A DNA stretch of 14,218 bases from Candidatus Dadabacteria bacterium. Lineage in GTDB: Bacteria > Desulfobacterota_D > UBA1144 > Nemesobacterales > UBA2774. Position 1 is the first letter of the stretch; every line of letters starts with the position of its first letter. The stretch covers positions 1-14,218 of the forward strand of contig DAOVUC010000013.1 of the NCBI GenBank assembly GCA_030632765.1, written 5' to 3'. The notes under the pieces were generated by a model. It saw nothing but the letters and a program-made list of their open reading frames with translations. It did not search any database and was not told where the DNA came from. Shown here one piece after another: positions 1-7,767 of the stretch. The position numbers were made by a program, and so were the translations under genes.

Positions 1-236
1 TCAAAATCAGCACACTATCGGTTCCCGAGAACTCACCTTTAGTGGGAAAAAGTTTAGCTAAAATTCAGCTAAGAAAGAAATATGGAATCTTGGTTTTGGC
101 GATACGTCGAAACTCGCAAATTATATCCAATCCGGATAGTAACATGCAGCTTTGCGCCGAAGATGAACTTTTTGTCCTAGGAGCACCGGATAAGATATCA
201 GAACTTGATAGATTAATCCAAAATAAAGCGGTGTAA
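1..236 (+). CDS. C-terminal end of a TrkA-C (RCK_C) domain protein, partial
   Basis: The reading frame is open from position 3, enters from outside the window and stops with TAA at 234-236. The 77 visible residues match the RCK_C/TrkA-C pattern: a 'PENSPLVGKSL' turn, then 'KKYGILVLAIRR', an 'SNPD' loop, and 'AEDELFVLGAPDKISEL' at the end. In this family the domain binds a ligand in the cytoplasm and regulates K+ channels, Trk uptake systems or CPA2 cation/proton antiporters. The catalytic or membrane part lies upstream, so the exact protein cannot be named. A GTG at 42 could open a short ORF, but the family homology begins before it, so it is internal. The stress-protein and cation-ATPase genes downstream on the same strand fit an ion-homeostasis cluster. 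Confidence 0.82.
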   Translation, partial: KISTLSVPENSPLVGKSLAKIQLRKKYGILVLAIRRNSQIISNPDSNMQLCAEDELFVLGAPDKISELDRLIQNKAV

Positions 237-298
237 GTTAATGAATTTGGTATTACGCGCAATTCATTCAGATGTTCTAATATATATGGCGTTATAAG

Positions 299-341
299 AA
301 GTAGATAAACAGATTGCCGCGCTGTTTATTTGCGGCTACTT
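299..341. repeat. Interrupted inverted repeat between the TrkA-C gene and the Usp gene
   Basis: ATAAACAG (305-312) pairs perfectly with CTGTTTAT (322-329) around a 9-nt loop. Outside it, AAGTAG (299-304) pairs with CTACTT (336-341), leaving six unpaired bases (330-335) on the 3' side. No T-run follows, so a classical intrinsic terminator is unlikely. It could be an operator for the downstream stress gene or a processing hairpin. The pairing is seen directly; any role is inference. Confidence 0.45.
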
Positions 342-413
342 ATGAAAACAAAATATTGCGAAATAATCAGTAGGTAATAAACTATATATATATTCTAAAA
401 CTCACAATGCTTT

Positions 414-419
414 GGGGAG
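414..419 (+). promoter_or_regulatory. Ribosome binding site of the Usp gene (decides the start)
   Basis: GGGGAG lies 7 nt before ATG at 427. An in-frame TTG at 412 overlaps this site, so the ATG at 427 is the better start. Confidence 0.65.
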
Positions 420-426
420 AAAATTC

Positions 427-1374
427 ATGACACGATTTAAAAACATACTGTTAGTATTACATGGAAAGAATAACGAAAAAGAAGCCGTAAAAAGGGCTTT
501 TGCACTAGCCAAAAACAATAAGGCAAAATTAACCATAGTCGATGTCCTGGAGGAACTACCTCAAAGAATGAAGAATTATCTTGAAATTATTTCAGTTCAA
601 GAGCTTGAGAAGATAGTTGCTAAGGAAAGAGTCACAGCAATACAAACGCTCATTAAATCAATTGAGATCAGGAAACGTCATAAATCCATAGTCAAAACTC
701 TCGTTGGAAAACCCCATATTGAGATAATAAAGGAAGTACTTAGAAATAAGCATGATTTGGTGATGAAGACCCCGGAAGGCAAGGGAGGAACAAAAGAGGC
801 GCTATTCGGAAGTATTGATATAAATTTAATGCGCAAATGCCCCTGTGCAGTATGGATGATCAAACCTACAGAATCCGCAAAATATTCTCAGATTCTTGCC
901 GCGGTAGATCCCGACCCTAATGATGAGGTAAGAAGCAAACTTGATAACTATATAATGGAATTAGGGGTCTCAATTTCTAAATTAGAGAAAAGTGAGCTTC
1001 ACATAGTCCATGCATGGAGCCTTTACGGGGAGAAGGCTTTGAGGGGGCCTCGTTTTAAGAAAACAAAAGAACAGTTGAACAAATTGCTTCTAGACGCAAA
1101 AAAGTTTCACAAAAAGTGGTTAGACGAACTGTTGAATAAGTTTCCGATGAGTGAAATAAAACATAAGTTACACCTGCTAAAAGGTGACCCAGCAGTATTG
1201 ATCCCGGAAGTAGCAAAGAGAGAAAAAATCGATCTAATAGTAATGGGTACAGTTTGCCGCACGGGACTACCCGGTTTTATTATAGGAAACACTGCTGAAT
1301 CTATTCTTTTTAAAGTGGACTGCTCAGTATTAAGCATAAAACCGTATGGGTTCATCACACCCATCAAGCTCTAA
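427..1374 (+). CDS. Tandem-domain universal stress protein (UspE-like)
   Basis: The protein has 315 residues from the ATG at 427. It carries two UspA-type alpha/beta domains, about residues 1-150 and 151-310. Each starts with a hydrophobic first strand ('FKNILLVLHGKN' and 'YSQILAAVDPDP'). The second domain holds a recognisable nucleotide-binding signature at about residue 274, 'GTVCRTGLPGFIIGNTAE', close to the Usp pattern G-x2-G-x9-G-(S/T). The first domain has the 'FGS...LMRKCPCAVWMIKP' ending typical of UspE-like proteins and a less canonical ATP loop. Usp proteins are cytoplasmic and bind ATP or other nucleotides; they support survival under starvation, respiratory or envelope stress. The next gene, a cation ATPase, starts 91 nt downstream on the same strand, and this pairing fits energy or ion stress. 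The family call is firm; the specific role is not known. Confidence 0.88.
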   Translation: MTRFKNILLVLHGKNNEKEAVKRAFALAKNNKAKLTIVDVLEELPQRMKNYLEIISVQELEKIVAKERVTAIQTLIKSIEIRKRHKSIVKTLVGKPHIEIIKEVLRNKHDLVMKTPEGKGGTKEALFGSIDINLMRKCPCAVWMIKPTESAKYSQILAAVDPDPNDEVRSKLDNYIMELGVSISKLEKSELHIVHAWSLYGEKALRGPRFKKTKEQLNKLLLDAKKFHKKWLDELLNKFPMSEIKHKLHLLKGDPAVLIPEVAKREKIDLIVMGTVCRTGLPGFIIGNTAESILFKVDCSVLSIKPYGFITPIKL

Positions 1375-1451
1375 GATTGATTTAATATTGAGGATTTTTA
1401 TAAGTTAAAATCAGACTTGGTGTATTGTCGGTCAAAATATCTGGCCGGATA

Positions 1452-1456
1452 AAGGA
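1452..1456 (+). promoter_or_regulatory. Ribosome binding site supporting the TTG start of the cation ATPase
   Basis: AAGGA lies 9 nt before TTG at 1466. The next ATG in frame (1505) would remove the conserved 'SWHVMDL' N-terminus of P2 ATPases and has no comparable site, so TTG is preferred. Confidence 0.55.
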
Positions 1457-1465
1457 CTTCAAATT

Positions 1466-4159
1466 TTGTCTAATAAACCGCAAACAGCCAATTCTTGGCA
1501 TGTGATGGATCTGCCTTCAATATTTAAAGTTCTGGATGCAGATGAGACGGGACTCACAGATTCTGAAGTTGTAATCAGACTAAATAACTTCGGTTCCAAT
1601 AAACTTCCGCAAAAGCCGCCTGCACCTATATGGAAAATATTAGTTCGGCAGTTTAGCAACCCCCTTATATATGTCTTAGCTTTTGCAGCCGGTATCTCTA
1701 TAGTAATTAAGGAACCCACCGATGCAGCTTTCATTATGTTTGTATTATTCCTGAATGCTTTAATAGGCGGGTATCAGGAATGGAAGGCTGAGCAAAGTGC
1801 CCAGGCATTGCAAAAGTTACTCCAAATAAAAGCCACCGTCCTAAGAAATGGAGAAGTGACAGAAACTAATGCCGAAACAGTTGTTCCCGGTGATGTTGTT
1901 TGGCTGGAGTCAGGGAATAGAGTCCCCGCCGATATCAGATTTCTTACGACATATGGTCTAGAGTTGGATGAATCCTTGTTGACTGGAGAATCCCTCCCTG
2001 TAGTAAAAGACAAATCTTGGACAGGTGAGTTAAACGCACCAATTGCGGATCGATTAAATATGGCTTATGCTGGATCAATTGTTACGAGAGGCCGTGCTAA
2101 AGGTCTGGTAGTTAGTACGGGGAAGTCTACGGCGGTTGGACTTCTAGCCCTGGATATGATGGCAGGTACTGGGGGACAACCCCCGCTTATTGTCAGAATG
2201 AAGAGATTTACGCGCGTGATTGCTGTAGCAGTTCTTGTTTCAGCTTTTGCCATAGGGACGCTGAGTGTATCATTCGGTAGGTACGATCTTACTGAAATGC
2301 TTCTATTCGTTGTTGCCCTCGCAGTGTCTGCCATACCCGAGGGTTTACCTGTAGCAATGACTGTTGCGTTAGCAATAGCAACAACCAAAATGGCTCGAAG
2401 GGGAGTTATAGTTCGCAGACTTGCTGCAGTTGAAGGATTGGGAAGCTGTACTTATATAGCTACAGACAAAACAGGAACACTTACACGTAACGAGCTTACG
2501 GTGAAAGAGGTGAGTTTGCCCACAGGGGACGTCTTTGAAGTCAGCGGGGCTGGTTTTGTACCTGAAGGACAGGTGCTTTTCGACAAAAACCCCATTGATC
2601 GCAGCAGCCATCCAGAATTAGAACTAATCGCAAGGGCTTCAGTTTTATGTAATGAGTCTGACTTACACCATAGAGATGGCGGTTGGAGCTGGCGAGGAGA
2701 TACAGTTGATATAGCACTACTATCGTTTGGTCGTAAATTAACATACTCTCGCGAAAACCTATTGGATTTATACCCCCAGATCAACCAAATTCCTTTTGAA
2801 CCTGAGCATCAGTTTTCAGCTTCTTATCATAGGTTTGATGGCGACTCTGTAAAGGTTTTTGTAAAAGGAGCTCCTGAAAAAGTTTTAGAAATGTGTGAGC
2901 TCAATGAAGGGAAAGATAAGATCAATTATCTGAATAATGCGGAGGAGATGGCTGAAAGAGGTTACCGGATACTGGCTTTGGCTGAAGGAAATATCAAAGG
3001 TGAGCTTGATCACTCTATGGTACCCCCAGTACCGTCAAGTCTATCGTTGTTGGGCTTCGTCGGTATGATCGACCCACTGCGTTCAGAGGTTCCCGAAGCT
3101 ATAAAGAATTGTCAGGAAGCTGGGGTTACTGTTTCAATGGTTACCGGAGATCATCGTATCACGGCTTTCTCAATCGCTCGTGATCTAGGTTTAGCTAGCG
3201 GTATTGCCCAAGTCGTAACCGGAGATGAATTGATAGGAAAATCAACAGAAGATATGCGCAACATAGTCGCACAAACAAAAGTTTTTGCGAGAGTTGCACC
3301 TCATCAAAAACTCCAAATTGTGCAGTCTGCACGTGAAATAGGACATTTTGTAGCAGTAACCGGAGATGGTGTGAACGATGCACCAGCTCTTAGGGCAGCT
3401 AACATCGGAGTAGCCATGGGAAAAGGAGGTGCCGATGTTGCTAGAGAAGCATCGGAACTTGTTATTAGTGACGACAATTTTGCCACTATAGTTGCAGGCA
3501 TTGAAGAAGGCCGTGTGGCTTACGACAATATTAGAAAAGTAATTTACCTTCTTATTTCAACTGGAGCCGCAGAACTGGTATTAGTGACTCTTAGTGTGAT
3601 AGCAGGACTTCCTCTCCCCCTACTCCCAGTTCAAATATTATGGTTAAACTTAGTTACGAATGGTATTCAGGATGTTGCGCTAGCTTTTGAACCAGGGGAA
3701 GAAGATATTTTAAAGAAGAAGCCTAGATCACCAAGAGAACGAATTTTTAACAAGCTCATGGTTGAACGCATATTGGTAGGAGCACTTACTATGGGATTTG
3801 TTGGTTTCGGATTCTTTTATTTCATGATTCAAAATGGTTGGAGTGAACATTCCGCACGTAACGCATTATTACTTTTAATGGTCTTGTTCGAAAATATTCA
3901 CATTGGCAATTGTCGCTCCGAAACCAAATCTGCACTAGTTCTATCACCACTACGAAGTCCCATTCTACTCATTGGTGCCCTAACTGCGTTCTTGATTCAT
4001 GTAGGCGCTATGTATTTACCTTTCGGACAAAAAATTCTGCAAACTGAACCTGTTCAGTTAAACACGTGGATTTTATTGATAGCACTTGCCCTGACAATAT
4101 TTATTACAATGGAAATCCATAAGCGGTTATGGGCACTTAGAAATAAGTCAGTTAAATAA
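1466..4159 (+). CDS. P2-type cation-transporting ATPase (Ca2+-ATPase-like)
   Basis: This is a full-length P-type ATPase of 897 residues that pumps a cation across the inner membrane using ATP. Landmarks run in family order: N-terminal cation ATPase region with 'WHVMDL'; M1-M2 at about residues 55-105; actuator TGES (173-176); M4 PEGLP (291-295); phosphorylation motif DKTGTLT with D334; nucleotide-binding KGAPE (467-471); 'MVTGDH'; hinge TGDGVND (632-638); then M5-M10, ending at an 'ALTIFITMEIHKR' helix. Of the SERCA Ca2+ ligands, Glu in M4 (E292), Glu in M5 (E703), Asn and Thr of the M6 NLVT motif (N728, T731) and a Glu in M8 (E809) are present. The M6 Asp shared by both sites (SERCA D800) is Asn here (N732), and the M5 Asn is Gly. 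Ca2+ is therefore plausible but not certain. It follows the Usp gene with a 91-nt gap containing no obvious terminator. Confidence 0.93.
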   Translation: MSNKPQTANSWHVMDLPSIFKVLDADETGLTDSEVVIRLNNFGSNKLPQKPPAPIWKILVRQFSNPLIYVLAFAAGISIVIKEPTDAAFIMFVLFLNALIGGYQEWKAEQSAQALQKLLQIKATVLRNGEVTETNAETVVPGDVVWLESGNRVPADIRFLTTYGLELDESLLTGESLPVVKDKSWTGELNAPIADRLNMAYAGSIVTRGRAKGLVVSTGKSTAVGLLALDMMAGTGGQPPLIVRMKRFTRVIAVAVLVSAFAIGTLSVSFGRYDLTEMLLFVVALAVSAIPEGLPVAMTVALAIATTKMARRGVIVRRLAAVEGLGSCTYIATDKTGTLTRNELTVKEVSLPTGDVFEVSGAGFVPEGQVLFDKNPIDRSSHPELELIARASVLCNESDLHHRDGGWSWRGDTVDIALLSFGRKLTYSRENLLDLYPQINQIPFEPEHQFSASYHRFDGDSVKVFVKGAPEKVLEMCELNEGKDKINYLNNAEEMAERGYRILALAEGNIKGELDHSMVPPVPSSLSLLGFVGMIDPLRSEVPEAIKNCQEAGVTVSMVTGDHRITAFSIARDLGLASGIAQVVTGDELIGKSTEDMRNIVAQTKVFARVAPHQKLQIVQSAREIGHFVAVTGDGVNDAPALRAANIGVAMGKGGADVAREASELVISDDNFATIVAGIEEGRVAYDNIRKVIYLLISTGAAELVLVTLSVIAGLPLPLLPVQILWLNLVTNGIQDVALAFEPGEEDILKKKPRSPRERIFNKLMVERILVGALTMGFVGFGFFYFMIQNGWSEHSARNALLLLMVLFENIHIGNCRSETKSALVLSPLRSPILLIGALTAFLIHVGAMYLPFGQKILQTEPVQLNTWILLIALALTIFITMEIHKRLWALRNKSVK

Positions 4160-4253
4160 TCCATTGGAATTACTGACAGTTAGTCTTCACTTTAATCAAT
4201 ATAGGGAAAATACGAAATTACCTTACCATTCATTATGCCGTTATTAATGAAAC

Positions 4254-4466
4254 TATAATGGGGCTCAAATAGTGGTTGAGCAATGGAGAAGACACTACAA
4301 TGAAGTGAGACCTCACAGTTCTCTTGGATATAGACCACCTGCTCCAAAGGCTATTATATCAAAGAATAAGACGAAGGAGTTTCAAGACAAATTTACTTCA
4401 ACTCATTAGAGAAAATATATGAGAATTTATAACTTAAAGGGTGGGCCTGTTTTCGGGGGCTTGACA
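4254..4466 (+). mobile_element. IS3-family insertion sequence remnant (3' end)
   Basis: A frame open only from 4251 to the TAG at 4407-4409 encodes the last ~50 residues of an IS3-type DDE transposase: 'EQWRRHYNEVRPHSSLGYRP' followed by 'PAPKA', the hallmark C-terminal end of the integrase core. A stop codon at 4248-4250 closes the frame upstream, and the rest of the transposase is absent. About 50 nt after the stop, the stretch 4439-4466 reads on the reverse strand as TGTCAAGCCCCCGAAAACAG and so on, a plausible terminal inverted repeat with a TG...CA tip. The other end of the element is not in the window. The remnant sits between the cation ATPase gene and an integrase fragment, so it marks the edge of the rearranged zone. 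Positions 4160-4253 show nothing identifiable. Confidence 0.75.
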
Positions 4467-4520
4467 CTTATAGCATATTTATAACATAATTTTAGTGCTA
4501 ACGTTTTTGCTAACACTTTT

Positions 4521-4781
4521 TCACTCATCCAGCTTAGAAACAGCCGATTTGAGAGCTTCAGGAGTTGGATGAGAGTATCTCATAGTCATTTGAATAGTTG
4601 AGTGTCCTAGGAGCTTAGAAACAGTCGCTAAGTCTACTCCTGCAAGAACTAATCTGGTTACAAAAGTGTGCCTAAGGTCATGAAATCTAAGGTTTTTTAT
4701 ACCTGCTCTGTCACAAGCGTTTTTGAAAGCGGTACGAATACTTCTGAGTGGTTTACCCTTATAAATAAAGACAGAAAAAAG
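4521..4781 (-). pseudogene. Tyrosine recombinase (phage-type integrase) C-terminal fragment 1
   Basis: About 85 residues of a tyrosine recombinase catalytic domain remain. The C-terminal catalytic elements are intact: 'RFHDLRHTF' (His-x-x-Arg), 'LLGH' and the nucleophile Tyr in 'MTMRYSHPTPE'. Everything before 'FSVFIYKGKPLRS' is missing, including the first catalytic Arg and the hairpin Lys, so the protein cannot be active. Integrase homology begins immediately after the CCA end of the adjacent tRNA-Leu gene; the tRNA T-run downstream (TTTTTT) is also the first integrase codons. The frame can be read back into the tRNA to 4814, but that part is tRNA sequence. It is closely related to, but distinct from, the second integrase fragment at 4953-5519. 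Confidence 0.82.
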
Positions 4782-4782
4782 G

Positions 4783-4867
4783 TGGTGCGAGAGGGGGGAG
4801 TCGAACCCCCACACCTTGCGGTACTGGATCCTAAATCCAGCGCGTCTGCCAGTTCCGCCACTCTCGC
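4783..4867 (-). tRNA. tRNA-Leu (anticodon UAG)
   Basis: The minus strand gives a complete class II tRNA. The acceptor arms GCGAGAG (4867-4861) and CTCTCGC (4793-4787) pair over 7 bp, with discriminator A at 4786 and an encoded CCA at 4785-4783. The anticodon stem is CTGGA/TCCAG with loop TTTAGGA, so the anticodon is TAG (reads CUA). A 13-nt variable arm, TACCGCAAGGTGT, is typical of tRNA-Leu. The T stem is GGGGG/CCCCC around TTCGACT. A run of six T follows the CCA and may end transcription. It lies 5 nt after tRNA-Lys and is probably co-transcribed with it. Confidence 0.95.
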
Positions 4868-4872
4868 ACTAT

Positions 4873-4949
4873 TGGTGGGCTGTGAGGGAATCGAACCCCC
4901 GGCCCGATGATTAAGAGTCATCTGCTCTACCTAGCTGAGCTAACAGCCC
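4873..4949 (-). tRNA. tRNA-Lys (anticodon CUU)
   Basis: The minus strand gives a complete tRNA. The acceptor arms GGGCTGT (4949-4943) and ACAGCCC (4883-4877) pair fully, with discriminator A at 4876 and an encoded CCA at 4875-4873. The D arm is GCTCAGCTAGGTAGAGC. The anticodon stem is GATGA/TCATC with loop CTCTTAA, so the anticodon is CTT (reads AAG). The T arm is GGGGGTTCGATTCCC. Its 5' end is only 3 nt from the stop codon of the second integrase fragment, so its promoter must lie within the integrase remnant. The first 41 nt of this gene reappear at 10518-10558. Confidence 0.95.
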
Positions 4950-4952
4950 ACG

Positions 4953-5519
4953 TCAATGTTTACGGGTGTTTGCGTTACCCTTCCCATTGCTTACTACCTC
5001 ATTATTGCCCAAATATTGCCCGGTCAAAACCACATTCAAACTTTCAACTGCAAGCTTTTTATGTTCCGGTGTTGGATGTGAATATCTCATGGTCATTTGA
5101 ATTGATGAATGCCCCATTAATTCTTTTATTGTAACAAGGTCTACTTTATTCATAACTAAATTAGTTGCGAATGTATGTCTCAGGTCATGAAAAGTAAATT
5201 TCTTAACACCCGACCTTCGCAATGCCCCATTAAAAGCTGTTTTAAATTCCTTTACGGGTTCCCCTTTCATATTCAAAAACACATTCTGTTCGGGGGAAGT
5301 ATATTGTACCAAAATTAATATCTCATTCAACATTTTATTTATAGGAATTGTTCTTGGCTCATCGTTTTTGGTTTCTTCAACTCGGATATATCCTTCGTCC
5401 AAGTCCACGTTTTCCCACTTAAGGGCTATAATCGTAAGCCTAGCCTCCCCCCCTTTCAAATATTTTCCCTTCCAACATCCGACTTTAAAAAATATCAGGT
5501 ACGATAATAAATATTTCAC
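4953..5519 (-). pseudogene. Tyrosine recombinase (integrase) C-terminal fragment 2, N-terminally truncated
   Basis: From about 5460 down to the TGA at 4953-4955 this encodes an integrase catalytic domain: 'ALKWENVDLDEGYI', hairpin Lys in 'EETKNDEPR', 'FHDLRHTF', 'LMGH' and the nucleophile Tyr in 'MTMRYSHPTPEHKK'. The region that should carry the first catalytic Arg reads 'GEARLTIIALKW' instead of a TGMRxGE-type motif, apparently with a residue lost. The leading 20 or so residues ('MKYLLSYLIFFKVG') do not resemble an integrase. The core-binding and arm-binding domains are absent. A GTG at 5519 with an upstream GAGGGA could still allow translation of a 188-residue remnant, but recombinase activity is unlikely. 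Its 3' end abuts the tRNA-Lys gene, the usual place for an integrase next to its attachment site. Confidence 0.78.
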
Positions 5520-5563
5520 GACATTCCCTCACTCATTTCATTTTAAAGATTTAACTATGGAGA

Positions 5564-7759
5564 TTACTGTATGAGCTCAACCGGATCTGCGCCACGGATA
5601 GGTGTTACATCAAAGGTTTCCCCTAACAAAATTGCATCTATATCCCTTACATCCAGATCTAACTCTCCTATCCTTACCTCCAATTCCAGATCCACGAACC
5701 CATCTCCATTCACATCTTTAAGCTCCGATTGCTCAGGACGTCCTCCTGCCAATGTAACGGTTTTAGGGTCAACCGTTGTCGCATCAAAAGTGGTGGTACC
5801 CAGAATCGCTACTCGCACTGTATCTGTAGAATCCAGGTCAATTATGTTCGGAAAGTTATCGGGATCGATGTCAATAGGTACGAACAACCCAGGATAGATG
5901 TGTGACAAGACGCTTCTCTGACCGGTGACAGGATCTACACGGAATACTGCTGAAAGGCTGAAATCCGTTACCAGTAAACTCCCATCGGTTTCAGCTTCCA
6001 TCCCTTCGGGCGCTATAAGAACAGGACCGCCGCTTGTGTCAGGATCCGATAAAATCGAGCGATCACCGGACATAGGGTCTACTCGAATTAGCTGATGTTT
6101 GTCGCCACCTACATTCGATACCACCAGTCCACCGTCTGCCTCCACCACGATCCCAAGAGGTGCATTGAATAGGGGTCCCACGCCCGTTCCGAAATTATCT
6201 GACACCACCGTGCGATCCCCGCTGAGCGGATCTACACGAAATATTGTCGCACGGGCGAAGTCAACTACCACTAGGCTGCCATCAGCTTCTACTTTCAACG
6301 CAAATGGAAAAACAAAAGGGGGTCCACTGCCTACTGCAAAACCAGATACTACCATACGGTCACCTGTCACTGGATCTACTCGAACCACTTGACCTGCATC
6401 CGTGATCAATATGCTACCGTCGGCTTCCCTCGTGATACCTTCTTGAGGAGAGATTAGAGGAGGGCCGCTGCCTGTCGTCGCATCGGATGCTATCGTGCGG
6501 TCACCTGTGACCGGATCGATTCGCACCAATGCCCGAAGCCCGAAATCTGTCGCCACCAATTCGCCATTCGCCTCGGGAACTGAATTGGTAGGAAAGATTA
6601 ACTCTGGTCCAGTTCCTACTCCCCGGCCCGATATGGTCATGCGCTCTCCTGTGAGAGGATCAACCCGGATCACTCTGAGTAAGTCGGCGACCACTATGCC
6701 TCCATCAGTCTCCACAGTAAGGCCTCTCGGCTGATTGAAGCCCGGACCACTGCTTGGGTCGCCATCAGACACAACGGTATGGTTACCCGTTCCCGGGTCG
6801 ACTCCCATTACTGCCGCACGTCCTTGATCCACAACAAAAAGTGTTCCATCTACTGCAACCGCAACAGATCTTGGAACTATGAACTCCGGACCACTGTCAA
6901 AGAGGAGGGGAGTGCGGTCCCCTGTCGCCGGGTCTATTCGTATCGGCGTGTCATACCCTTGATCTGTTACTATAAAATCCCCATCGGCTAGTATCTTAAT
7001 ATCCCTAGGGGCTCTCAGAGGCGGCCCCGCTCCCACCAGAATCCCAAAGGCCGAGTCGAAGCCAGAGACAACTGTCCTGTCCCCCGTAACCGGGTCTACT
7101 CGAACGATGGTCCCGAAGGCAAAATCAACCACTAATAAATTTCCATCGGGTTCTACTGTAATACCAGCTGATAATCCAAAGGGCGGGCCACTACCGGTGG
7201 CAAAATTGGAAAGGATGGTACGATCCCCGGTTACGGAGCTTACTCGGAGGATTCCTCCCAAGGCTATGTCCACCGCCAATAGATTCCCATCCGCTTCCAC
7301 GGCAACCGCAACGAGGATTTGAAACGGAGGACCACTACCGGTCGAAGCATCTGAGATAATTGTCCGATCACCGCTCAGAGAATCAACCCGGACCAGTGCA
7401 GCAAGACCAAAACCGGCTACCACCAAGTTCCCATCTGCTTCCACAGCAGCGTTTATCGGACTTCTGAATTGCGGACCTATGCCCATGCCCGGACCAGACA
7501 ATATTGTACGGTCACCGGTTGCGGGATTCACCCGACACAGTGCAAAAAGAACGCCATCTACCACCACTAAGCTCCCGTCAGATTCCATTGTAATCCCTAA
7601 AGGAGATAGGAACCCCCGCCTGCAGGGATCACTTGTCGAGTCATTTTGGTGACAGCCCACGTATGTAAGCACAATACTGATTGCGATCGTACCAAGCCAA
7701 TATTTAGCATTGAATGGGGAAATTCTAGGTTGCAAAAAAGAGTTAAACAAACTTCTCAC
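5564..7759 (-). CDS. Predicted lipoprotein with 12 NHL/SMP-30-like propeller repeats and an Asp-rich C-terminal domain
   Basis: The protein has 731 residues from a GTG start at 7757-7759, set by a strong ribosome binding site. A hydrophobic segment (about residues 21-35) ends in 'TYVGC', a somewhat atypical lipobox, so Cys36 may be lipidated; an envelope or surface location is likely. From about residue 47 to 625 there are 12 repeats of 44-54 residues with the pattern 'ADGSLVVVDF...RVDPVTGDRTIVS...GSGPPF..P'. NHL-type repeats of this length form beta-propeller blades; twelve would make two six-bladed propellers. The last ~105 residues contain 'VRVAILGTTTFDATTVDPKT' and a calcium-loop-like 'DVNGDGFVDLELEV', resembling an Asp-rich module often found at the C-terminus of secreted repeat proteins. 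No catalytic residues are recognisable, and the function is unknown. It stands alone on the minus strand between an integrase remnant and IS remnants, so acquisition by transfer is plausible. Confidence 0.82.
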   Translation of the reverse strand: MRSLFNSFLQPRISPFNAKYWLGTIAISIVLTYVGCHQNDSTSDPCRRGFLSPLGITMESDGSLVVVDGVLFALCRVNPATGDRTILSGPGMGIGPQFRSPINAAVEADGNLVVAGFGLAALVRVDSLSGDRTIISDASTGSGPPFQILVAVAVEADGNLLAVDIALGGILRVSSVTGDRTILSNFATGSGPPFGLSAGITVEPDGNLLVVDFAFGTIVRVDPVTGDRTVVSGFDSAFGILVGAGPPLRAPRDIKILADGDFIVTDQGYDTPIRIDPATGDRTPLLFDSGPEFIVPRSVAVAVDGTLFVVDQGRAAVMGVDPGTGNHTVVSDGDPSSGPGFNQPRGLTVETDGGIVVADLLRVIRVDPLTGERMTISGRGVGTGPELIFPTNSVPEANGELVATDFGLRALVRIDPVTGDRTIASDATTGSGPPLISPQEGITREADGSILITDAGQVVRVDPVTGDRMVVSGFAVGSGPPFVFPFALKVEADGSLVVVDFARATIFRVDPLSGDRTVVSDNFGTGVGPLFNAPLGIVVEADGGLVVSNVGGDKHQLIRVDPMSGDRSILSDPDTSGGPVLIAPEGMEAETDGSLLVTDFSLSAVFRVDPVTGQRSVLSHIYPGLFVPIDIDPDNFPNIIDLDSTDTVRVAILGTTTFDATTVDPKTVTLAGGRPEQSELKDVNGDGFVDLELEVRIGELDLDVRDIDAILLGETFDVTPIRGADPVELIQ

Positions 7760-7767
7760 AGTAACGC

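Noticed and set aside
65..262. Minus-strand open frame opposite the TrkA-C gene
   Set aside because: It lies antisense to a clear family domain and has no similarity of its own.
4668..4921. Open frames on both strands running through the two tRNA genes
   Set aside because: Their sequence is tRNA; the apparent peptides are typical false translations of tRNA genes.
4907..5134. Plus-strand open frame over the tRNA-Lys 5' end and integrase fragment 2
   Set aside because: It is antisense to recognisable integrase motifs and begins inside a tRNA gene.
5571..7322. Several open frames on the + strand within the propeller lipoprotein gene, with Ser/Thr/Pro-rich products
   Set aside because: They are opposite-strand shadows of the repeated gene; their repetitive composition mirrors the GDRT/VDP repeats, and none has a ribosome binding site.
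5650..7560. Regularly spaced similar DNA blocks of about 140 nt resembling a repeat array
   Set aside because: The period is a multiple of three and corresponds to the protein repeats; there are no identical short repeats with unique spacers, so it is not CRISPR.
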